NCBI RefSeq assembly: GCF_026339935.1
Contig: NZ_JAPEPX010000001.1
Span: 620,001-684,000, forward strand
Direction of reading: 5' to 3'
Origin: Streptomyces sp. NBC_01551
Lineage (GTDB): Bacteria > Actinomycetota > Actinomycetes > Streptomycetales > Streptomycetaceae
Length of the DNA: 64,000 nt
Shown: in pieces, positions 1 to 8,800 of the stretch
Numbering within the stretch: the first letter of the stretch is position 1
Layout of the letters: each line of letters starts with the position of its first letter
Made by a program: the position numbers and the translations under genes
Notes under the pieces: generated by a model
Database searches by the model: none
Seen by the model: only the letters and a program-made list of their open reading frames with translations
What the model was told of the DNA's origin: nothing

Positions 1-2
1 CC

Positions 3-3000
3 GAGCGGGGCGCGCGGATCGGCGTACTGATGGGCACGGCCTACCTGTTCACCCAGGAGGCGGTGGCGGCCGGAGCGGTGCTGCCCGGGTTCCAGCGGGC
101 GGCGGTGGACTGCGCGGACACCGTCCTGCTGCAGACCGCGCCGGGGCATGCCACCCGGTGCGCGGACACCCCGTACGCCAAGACCTTCGAGGCCACGAGG
201 CGGCGGCTCGCGGAGAGCGGGACCGAGCCGCGCCAGATGTGGGAGGAGCTGGAGCGGCTCAACCTGGGGCGGCTGCGGATCGCCAGCAAGGGCCTGCGGC
301 GCGGCCCTTCGGGATCGCTGGACGCCGTGGACGGCCAACAGCAATACGACGACGGCCTGTTCATGCTCGGGCAGGCCGCCACCCTGCGGACGCGGACCAC
401 GACGATCACCGCCCTGCACGCCCAGGTCACCGAGGGCGCCACGGAGCTGCTGGACCGGCGCGCCGCGGAACTCGCGAGCCCGGACGTCGCCGAGGACGGC
501 GGCGACGCGGCGGCCGACCCGTTGGACATCGCCATCGTCGGCATGGCCTGCGCCTACCCGGGCGCCCCCGACCTCGCCGCGTACTGGGCCCGGATCCTGT
601 CCGGGGCGGACGCCGTGACCGAGGTCCCGGCCGAGCGGTGGGACCCGGCGCTCTACTACGACGCCGACCCGGCCAGGGCCGGCGAGCGCACGCCGTCGCG
701 CTGGGGCGGGTTCCTCGACCCGATGCCCTTCGACGCGCTCGCGCACGGCATCCCGCCCGCTTCCCTGGCCGGCATCGAGCCGGTACAGCTGCTGGCGCTG
801 GAGACCTCGGCGCGGGCCCTGGCGGACGCGGGCTACGGCAAGGACCGGGAGTTCGACCGCTCCCGCACCTCCGTGGTCTTCGGCGCGGAGGCCGGCACCG
901 AGCTGGCGGGCGCGTACGGGCTGCGCGCCCTGCACCCGGCCTATCTGGGCGAACTGCCCAAGGACCTGGACGAGCAGCTGCCCCGGCTCACGGAGGACTC
1001 CTTCCCCGGCGTCCTCGCCAACGTGATCGCGGGCCGGGTCGCGAACCGGCTGGACCTCGGGGGCGCGAACTGCACGGTCGACGCGGCCTGCGCCTCCTCG
1101 CTCGCGGCGCTGGACCTGGCCTGCCGCCAACTGCGCGACGGGGACAGCGACATGGTGCTGTGCGGGGGCGCAGACGTACACAACGGGATCAACGACTACC
1201 TGCTGTTCGCCTCGGTGCGCGCCCTGTCCCCCACCGGGCGCTGCCGGCCCTTCGACGCCGCCGCCGACGGGATCGCGCTCGGCGAGGGCGTGGGCGTGCT
1301 GGCCCTGAAGCGGCTGGCGGACGCGGAGCGGGACGGCGACCGGGTGTACGCCCTGATCAAGGCGGTCGGCGCGGCGAGCGACGGCCGGTCCCTCGGACTG
1401 ACGGCGCCCCGGCCGGAGGGGCAGCGGCGGGCGCTGGAGCGGGCCTACGCGCGGGCGGGCGTCTCCCCCGGCGAGGTCGGCCTGGTCGAGGCGCACGGCA
1501 CGGGCACGGTCGTCGGCGACAGCACCGAACTGGCCGTGCTGAGCGAGCTGTTCACCGCCTCCGGCGCGGCCGTCGGCTCCTGCGCGCTGGGCTCGGTGAA
1601 ATCCCAGCTCGGGCACACCAAGTGCGCGGCCGGGCTGGCCGGCCTGATCAAGGCGGCCCGGGCGGTGCACGCGGGGGTGCGGCCGCCGACCCTGCACATC
1701 GACACCCCGAACCCGGCCTGGCGGGCGGACACCAGCCCCTTCGTCTTCGACGCCGTGGCCCGGCCGTGGGCGGTACCGGTCGAGCGCCGGTTCGCGGGCG
1801 TGAGCGCCTTCGGGTTCGGTGGCACCAACTACCACGCGGTGCTGGCCGGTTACGCGGGCGCGGCCGAGCCCGGACACGGGTGGGAGGAGTGGCCGGCCGA
1901 GCTGTTCTGCTTCCGGGGCGAGGACCGGCGGGCGGCTGGCCGGGCGATGGCGCGGCTGGCGGCGCGGCTGGAGCAGAACGACACGGCCGGGCGGCCGTGG
2001 GCGCTGCGGGACCTGGCGGCGGAGGTCGCGTCCGGCGGCGGTTCCGGCACGGCGCCGGTACGGGTGGCGGTCGTCGCCGCCGACCTGGACGAGCTGGCGG
2101 CCCGGCTGGAGCGGGCCCGGGCGTTCGCGGCGGGCGAGGGGGTCCACGTACGGGAGGAGTCCGCGGATCCCGGCCGGGTGGCGTTCCTGTTCCCGGGGCA
2201 GGGCAGCCAACGGGTGGGGATGCTGGGTGAGTTGTTCACGGCTTTCCCCGCTCTGCGGGAGCTGCTGGACGGCGCGCCGGGGCCGGTCGTCTCGGCGATG
2301 TTCCCGCCGGGGGCGTTCTCGGCCGGGGCGCGGGCCGCGCAACGGGCGGCCGTCACCGACACCCGGGTGGCGCAGCCGGCGCTGGGGCTGGCGGGGGCGG
2401 CGGCGCACCTGCTGCTGGGGCGGCTCGGGGTACGGCCGGACTGCGTGGCGGGGCATTCGTACGGGGAGCTGACGGCGCTGTGGTCGGCCGGGGTGTACGA
2501 CACCGCGAGCCTGTTGCGGCTGAGCGCGCGCCGGGCCGAGGCGATCCTGGCTGCGGCCGGAGACGATCCTGGGGCGATGGCGGCGGTGTCGGCCGCGCCG
2601 GAGGAGGTCCGGGAGATCGCGGAGCGGGCCGGGTGCGTGGTGGCGAACCACAACGCACCCCGGCAGTGCGTGGTCTCGGGGCCGACGGAGGCGGTGTCCT
2701 CGGCGGTCGCCGGACTGCGGGCGGCGGGGCTGTCGGCCGAACTCCTGCCGGTGGCGTGCGCGTTCCACAGCCCGGTGGTGGCGGGGGCGGCGTCCGCGCT
2801 CGCCGAGGAGCTGGCCGGGACGACGGTGGCCGACGCTGCCGTCCCGGTCTGGTCGAACACCACGGCCGAGCCGTATCCGGCCGGTGCCGATGCCGTACGA
2901 GAAACCCTGTCCGGGCAGCTCGCGAAGCCGGTCCGGTTCGTGGACCAGGTGGAGGCCATGTACGCGGCCGGCGTCCGCACGTTCGTGGAAGCGGGGCCCG

Positions 3001-5831
3001 GGCGGGTGCTGTCAGGGCTCGTGTCCCGCATCCTGGGCGAACGGCCGCACTCGGTGATCCCGCTGGACGTACCGGGCGAGCACGGCCTGGTCCGGCTGGT
3101 CACGGCGCTGGCGGAACTGGCGGCGGCCGGTGTCCCGGTCTCCCCGGAACCCCTGTTCCGCGGCCGCGCGACCCCGCTTCCGGACCGCGCCCCGCGCCGG
3201 CCGGGCTGGCTGGTGGACGGCCACCTGATCCGCGACGCCTCGGGCACCCCCATCCGGGGCGGCCTCCAACCGGCCCGCCGGGTGACTCCGGCGGTGGCTG
3301 CGGGGCTGCCGCAGGGGGCCTCCCCCTGGACACCCGCGACGGCGGCGCAGCGCGCCGGTGGGCCGACGCCGGACATCTCCCCTTGGGCCACCCCGGCCCC
3401 GGCGGCGGGAGCCGGCCGTGAGGGGGCGGGGCCTTCGGAGGGTTCCTCCCGGGTGGCTCCGGCCTCGGCGGGCGCCGGCGGGGCCGAGGGCGGCGGGTTG
3501 CCGCGCGGGGGCGCGCCGTACGTCGCCGACCGGCGTGAGGAGGCGGTGCTGGAGTACCTGCGGGGCTCGCGGGCGCTGGTCGAGGCGCAACGGGACGTAC
3601 TGCTGAGCTACTTGGGCACGGTCCCGGCTCCGGCGCCGCCGCCCCGGCCCGAGGCCGCTGCCGCCGTGCCCGCCGTCTTCGCCGAACCGGAGCACCGCGC
3701 GGCCACGGCGTGGGCCAACGGCTGGAGCCCGGCGGGCTCGGACCCCGCAGCGGAGGATCCGGGTGCCGGACCCGGAGCGTGGCCGGAGGCCGCGGTCACC
3801 GCAATGCCCGGCGGCCACGGGGCCCCGGACCGCACGGAGTCGGCGGACCGGGCCACCGGCTCCTCACCGAACGGGGCGGGACCGACACAGCGGGGCGACG
3901 ACAGCGTGTCGGGCGGTGCGGCCGTACCCGGCGCCTCTGCCGCGGCCGCCGTGTCCGCCTCGTCCGCCGAGGAGGTGATGGACGTGGTCGTGGAGATCGT
4001 CCAGACCCGGACCGGGTACCCGCCGGACATGCTCGACCCCGAGCTGGACCTGGAGGCGGACCTGTCCATCGACTCCATCAAGCGGGTCGAGATCATCGGC
4101 GCGCTGGCCGACCGGATCGGCCTCCCCCAGGACCCCGGCGGCTCGGCCGAGTCGGCCGTCGAGGAGCTTTCCCGGATCAAGACCCTGCGCGGCATCGTCG
4201 AATGGGTCACCACCCATGCCGCCGCCGAGACCGAAGGCCCTGCGGGCACGCCCGCCGAGGGGCCCGGTGCCGGTGAACCGGCGGACCCGGTCGTCGAACC
4301 CGCCCGGGTCCGGCGGTGGCGGGTGGACACCGTCCCGCTCGGCCCGGCCACCGGGGATCCCGGCCGCCTGCGCGGTCTGCGGATCGGGGTCGTCGAGGAC
4401 GGCCAAGGCATCGCCCTCGCCCTCAGCCTGGCCTTGCGGGAACTCGGAGCCGAACCGATCCCGGTCACGGGACCGGACGCCGACACCGACACCGGCACCG
4501 ACGCGGCCGCCGGGGCCGAAGCCCAAGCAGGGGCCGGGGTTCGGGTCGGATCCTGGGCCCAGGTGGTCGGGGTCGACGGCGACGGCAACGCAGGCGCCGA
4601 TGCCGGCGCCGGGCTCGACGGGATCGTTGATCTCTCCGCGCTTCGGGGCGGCCACGGCAGCGGGCTGCCCGGCGCGTTCGCAGGGCTCAAGCGCGCCCTC
4701 ATCGGCGGCGTGCCGCGGCTGCTCCTCGGGTCAACACCCGGGACCGGACTGCACGGCTTCGCTCGCAGCGCCGCCCTGGAGTTCCCCGGCGCCCTCGTCC
4801 GTGCCGTGGACATCGATCCGAAGGAGGATCCCCGCCAGACCGCGCTCCGGCTGATCGCCGAGCTGAGTTCCGACGCCGAGGAGGGGCCGGCCTCCGTCGG
4901 GTACACCTCCGAGGGGGTACGGGTCACCCGCCGCCCCGTGCCCGCGGCGCTCCCCACCGCCCCCGGCGGGACCCCGCCCCTCGGCCCCGACTCCGTCGTG
5001 CTGCTCACCGGCGGCGCCCGCGGCATCACCGCCCGGACCGCCCTCGCGCTCGCCCGGGCCACCGGATGCCACGTCGAGCTGATCGGCCGTACGCCCCTGC
5101 CCGACGCCGGGGAGGACGAGTTCGCCCAGGCCCAGGACCTGGTCGCACTGCGCGCCGCGCTCATCGCGCACGGCCTGCGCACCCCGGCCGAGATCGAGGC
5201 CGCCGCCTCCCGCGTGCTCGCCGGGCGCGAGGTACGGGCCACCCTCGCCGCCCTGGCCCGTACGGCCGCCTCCGTCCACTACCACCGCGCCGACGTCACG
5301 GACGAGACGGCCGTACGGGCCGTCGTGGCCGACGTACGGGCCCGGCACGGCCGGCTCGACGGCATCGTGCACGGCGCCGGGACCCTGCGCGACGGGCTGC
5401 TGCGCGACAAGGAACCGGCCGCGTTCGCCGAGGTGTTCACCACCAAGGTGGCCGGCGCCCGCCACCTCGCGGCCGCGGCCGCCGAGCACGGCGCCGCCCC
5501 CGCCCCCGCGTTCCTGGCCCTGTTCGCCAGCGTCGCCGGCGTCTACGGCAACCGGGGCCAGACCGACTACGCCGCCGCCAACGACGCCCTCGACGGCCTC
5601 GCCCTCACCTGGGCGGAGTCCTTCCCCGGCCAGGTGCTCTCCCTGGACTGGGGCCCCTGGGCCGCCGAGGCGGGCGGCATGGTCACCCCCGAGCTGGAGC
5701 GCGCGTACGCCCGGCGCGGTGTCCCGCTGATCGGACCCGAGGCGGGTACGGCCGCGTTCCTCGCGGAACTCGCGCACGGCACCGACGTACAGGTGGTCCT
5801 GATGGCGCAGGAAGGCGACGGCGATGAGTGA
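3..5831 (+). CDS. PUFA/hglE-type megasynthase, PfaD(ER)-KS-AT-ACP-KR, 5' partial
   Basis: Multidomain synthase extending a chain on a carrier protein, probably making a long-chain lipid or polyketide. The reading frame is open to the window edge, so the N-terminus is missing; the first visible residues (ERGARIGVLMGTAYLFT) are the C-terminal part of a PfaD/nitropropane-dioxygenase-like enoyl reductase. Counting from the Met at base 30: ER tail to about 155; ketosynthase about 166-600 with active Cys354 (DAACASSL) and the EAHGTGT and GHTKCAAG histidine motifs; acyltransferase about 715-1010 with Ser810 (GHSYGE); ACP with Ser1349 (SIDSIKRVE, the PfaA-type motif); ketoreductase about 1650-1930 with GGARGI, Ser1834 and Tyr1847. 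Long Pro/Ala/Gly-rich linkers flank the ACP. PfaA proteins usually carry several tandem ACPs; only one is seen here. The end overlaps the next synthase gene by 8 bp. Domain assignment is firm; the product is inferred. Confidence 0.93.
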   Translation, partial: ERGARIGVLMGTAYLFTQEAVAAGAVLPGFQRAAVDCADTVLLQTAPGHATRCADTPYAKTFEATRRRLAESGTEPRQMWEELERLNLGRLRIASKGLRRGPSGSLDAVDGQQQYDDGLFMLGQAATLRTRTTTITALHAQVTEGATELLDRRAAELASPDVAEDGGDAAADPLDIAIVGMACAYPGAPDLAAYWARILSGADAVTEVPAERWDPALYYDADPARAGERTPSRWGGFLDPMPFDALAHGIPPASLAGIEPVQLLALETSARALADAGYGKDREFDRSRTSVVFGAEAGTELAGAYGLRALHPAYLGELPKDLDEQLPRLTEDSFPGVLANVIAGRVANRLDLGGANCTVDAACASSLAALDLACRQLRDGDSDMVLCGGADVHNGINDYLLFASVRALSPTGRCRPFDAAADGIALGEGVGVLALKRLADAERDGDRVYALIKAVGAASDGRSLGLTAPRPEGQRRALERAYARAGVSPGEVGLVEAHGTGTVVGDSTELAVLSELFTASGAAVGSCALGSVKSQLGHTKCAAGLAGLIKAARAVHAGVRPPTLHIDTPNPAWRADTSPFVFDAVARPWAVPVERRFAGVSAFGFGGTNYHAVLAGYAGAAEPGHGWEEWPAELFCFRGEDRRAAGRAMARLAARLEQNDTAGRPWALRDLAAEVASGGGSGTAPVRVAVVAADLDELAARLERARAFAAGEGVHVREESADPGRVAFLFPGQGSQRVGMLGELFTAFPALRELLDGAPGPVVSAMFPPGAFSAGARAAQRAAVTDTRVAQPALGLAGAAAHLLLGRLGVRPDCVAGHSYGELTALWSAGVYDTASLLRLSARRAEAILAAAGDDPGAMAAVSAAPEEVREIAERAGCVVANHNAPRQCVVSGPTEAVSSAVAGLRAAGLSAELLPVACAFHSPVVAGAASALAEELAGTTVADAAVPVWSNTTAEPYPAGADAVRETLSGQLAKPVRFVDQVEAMYAAGVRTFVEAGPGRVLSGLVSRILGERPHSVIPLDVPGEHGLVRLVTALAELAAAGVPVSPEPLFRGRATPLPDRAPRRPGWLVDGHLIRDASGTPIRGGLQPARRVTPAVAAGLPQGASPWTPATAAQRAGGPTPDISPWATPAPAAGAGREGAGPSEGSSRVAPASAGAGGAEGGGLPRGGAPYVADRREEAVLEYLRGSRALVEAQRDVLLSYLGTVPAPAPPPRPEAAAAVPAVFAEPEHRAATAWANGWSPAGSDPAAEDPGAGPGAWPEAAVTAMPGGHGAPDRTESADRATGSSPNGAGPTQRGDDSVSGGAAVPGASAAAAVSASSAEEVMDVVVEIVQTRTGYPPDMLDPELDLEADLSIDSIKRVEIIGALADRIGLPQDPGGSAESAVEELSRIKTLRGIVEWVTTHAAAETEGPAGTPAEGPGAGEPADPVVEPARVRRWRVDTVPLGPATGDPGRLRGLRIGVVEDGQGIALALSLALRELGAEPIPVTGPDADTDTGTDAAAGAEAQAGAGVRVGSWAQVVGVDGDGNAGADAGAGLDGIVDLSALRGGHGSGLPGAFAGLKRALIGGVPRLLLGSTPGTGLHGFARSAALEFPGALVRAVDIDPKEDPRQTALRLIAELSSDAEEGPASVGYTSEGVRVTRRPVPAALPTAPGGTPPLGPDSVVLLTGGARGITARTALALARATGCHVELIGRTPLPDAGEDEFAQAQDLVALRAALIAHGLRTPAEIEAAASRVLAGREVRATLAALARTAASVHYHRADVTDETAVRAVVADVRARHGRLDGIVHGAGTLRDGLLRDKEPAAFAEVFTTKVAGARHLAAAAAEHGAAPAPAFLALFASVAGVYGNRGQTDYAAANDALDGLALTWAESFPGQVLSLDWGPWAAEAGGMVTPELERAYARRGVPLIGPEAGTAAFLAELAHGTDVQVVLMAQEGDGDE

Positions 5832-8800
5832 GCGAGGCCGGAGCCGGCGCGGCCCGCGGCCGGGTGACGCCGCGATCGTCGGGATGGGCGCGGTGTTCCC
5901 CGGCGCCGCCGACCTGGCGGCGTACCGCCGCAATCTGCTCGCCGGGACGGACTCCATCGGCGACGTCCCGCCCGGGCGCTGGGATCCGGAGGTGTACTAC
6001 GACCCGGCCGGCGCCACCGGCCCGGCGCGCGGCGACCGGTTCTACTGCCGGCGCGGCGGCTTCGTCGACGGCCTGGCCGTCTTCGACCCGACCCGGTTCG
6101 GGATCATGCCGGCCACTGTGGAGGGTGCCGAGCCGGACCAGATGCTGGCGCTGCACGCGACGGCCGAGGCGATCGCCGACGCGGGCGGCGAGGACCGGCT
6201 GCCGGCCGACCGCTCCCGGATCGGGGTGGTGCTGGGGCGCGGCGGGTTCATGGGCGTGGCGACCGCCCGGCTCGACCAACGGGTGCGTACGGCACACCAG
6301 TTGGAGCAGACGCTGCGCGAGGTGGCGCCGGAGCTCGGTGAGCGGCGGATCGCGCAGGTGCGTACCGCGTTCCAGGAGGCGCTGGGTCCGGAACGGCCGG
6401 ACGCCTCGATCGGGCTGGTGCCGAGTTTCACCGCCGCGCGGACGGCGAACCGGCTGGACTTCCGCGGCCCCGCGTACACGCTGGACGCGGCCTGCGCCTC
6501 CTCGCTGCTGGCCGTGGACCAGGCGGTGGGGCTGCTGGCGGGCGGGCGGTGCGACGCGGTGGTCGCGGGGGCGGTGCACCACTGCCACATCGCCACGCTG
6601 TGGAGCGTGTTCACGCAGCTGCGGGCGCTGAGCCCGAGCGAGCGGATCCGGCCGTTCGACCGGCGGGCCGACGGCACCCTGCTCTCCGAGGGCACCGGGG
6701 TGGTGCTGCTGAAGCGGCTGGCGGACGCGGAGCGGGACGGTGACCGGATCTACGCCGTGATCCGGGGCACCGGTGTGGCCGGGGACGGCCGGGCGGCGAG
6801 CCTGATGAGCCCGCTCGTCGCCGGTCAGGTGCGGGCGCTGGAGCGGGCCTGGCGGGAGGCCGGGCTGGATCCGCGCGCGCCCGGGGCGCTGGGGCTGCTG
6901 GAGGCGCACGGCACGGGCACCCCGGTCGGGGACGCGGCCGAACTCGACACGCTGGCCCAGGTGTTCGGGCCGCCGGATGCCGCGGGGCGGCCCGGGATCG
7001 GCTTCGGCTCGGTCAAGTCGATGCTCGGGCACACCATGCAGGCCTCCGGCATGGCCGGGCTGATCAAGGCCGCGCTCGCGGTGTACGAGGGGGTGCTGCC
7101 GCCGACGCTGCACCTGGAGGAACCGCACGCGGACCTGGCCCGCACCCGGATGCGTCCGGTGACGGCGGCGGAGCCGTGGGAGCGGGGATCCGAGCCGCGC
7201 CGGGCGGGAGTCAACGCGTTCGGCTTCGGCGGGATCAACGCGCACGCGGTGCTGGAGGAGGCCCCGGGCGCCGCCGCGCCCGCCTTCCCGGCCCCTCCCG
7301 TACGCCGGTTCCTGCCGCTGGGATCCTCCGCCGAGCCGGTGGTGGGGCCGGGCGGAGGGGACGACGTACTGCTGCTCGGGGCGGACGGCCCGGCGGAGCT
7401 GGCGGCCCTGCTGGCGGGGCGCTCCGCGTCGGTGGGCGACGGGCCGTGCCGGCTGGCGGTGGTCGGGCCGACACCGCAGCGGCTCGCGCTCGCCGCGAAG
7501 GTGCTGGCGCGGGGGCGGGCCTGGCGCGGGCGCGGGGACGTGTGGTTCGCGCCCGAGCCGCTGGGCGGGCGGACGGCGTTCCTGTTCCCCGGCCTGGAGC
7601 CGGAGTTCTCGCCGGCGCTGGACGACGTCGCGGACCTGCTGGGACTGGAGCGGCCCCGACTCACCCGGGGTACGGAGCTCATGGAGCGGGCGCTCGACGC
7701 GATCGCGACGGGCCGGTTCTTCGCGCGGGCCCTGCCGGCGCTGGGCATCGAGGCCGATGTGCTGGCGGGGCACAGCCTGGGCGAGTGGGCTGCGATGGTG
7801 GCCGGCGGGATGTATCCGCGGGACGCTGCGGACGCCTTCCTGGACTCGCTGCGGCCGGGGTCGCTGAAGGTTCCGGACCTCGTGTACGCGGCGCTGGGCT
7901 GCGGGGCGGCTCGCGCCGAGGCCGCGCTGCACGGGGTGGAGGGAGTGGTGGTCAGCCACGACAACTGCCCGCACCAGTCGGTGGTGTGCGGGGCCCCTGC
8001 CGGGGTTTCGGCGGTGCTGGAGCGGCTGCGGGCCGAGGGAGTGCTGGGGCAGGTACTGCCGTTCCGGTCGGGGTTCCACACCCCGATGTGGGAGCCGTAC
8101 CTCGGGCAGGTCCGAAGCGCCTTCGCCCGGCTCCCGTTGGCTTCGAGCACGCGTGCGGTGTGGTCGGCGACGACGTGCGCGGAGTTCCCCGCCGAGCCCG
8201 GGGAGGTACGGGAGCTGGTGGAGCGGCACCTGCTGGAGCCGGTGCGGTTCCGGGAGCTGACGCTGCGGCTGTACGAGGACGCGGGCGTGCGGAGTTTCGT
8301 GACGCTGGGTCCGGGGAGCCTGCCGGGGTTCGTGGAGGACACCTTGCGGGACCGCCCGCACCTGGCGGTGTCCACGTCCTCGCCCCGCCTGCCGGGGCTC
8401 TCCGCGCTCCGCCGCGCCTGCGCCGCCCTCTGGGCCGAAGGCCACACCCCGACCTGGCCCCACCCCACGCCACCGCCCCCCGCCGGCCCACCGCCCACGG
8501 CCGGACCGGCGCCCGCCGCGACACGGGCCATGCCCCTGGACCTGGGCTCCCCCCTGATCCGCCTGGGCGCCGCGGCCCTCACGCCCCTGTCCCGTCCCAA
8601 GCCGACTCCGGTGCCGGACCCGGGCCGGAACCCGGACCCGGACCGCCCGGTCCTCCTGTCCGCCCTGGACGCCGTCCTCTCCGACACCCGCACGGCCGCG
8701 CGATCGGTCACCGACGCCTGGTCGGCCACCCGCGCACCGGGACCCGGGCCGGCGCCCGTTCCATCCACCGCACCGCTGCCGGGGGCTCCGCCCCCGGACC

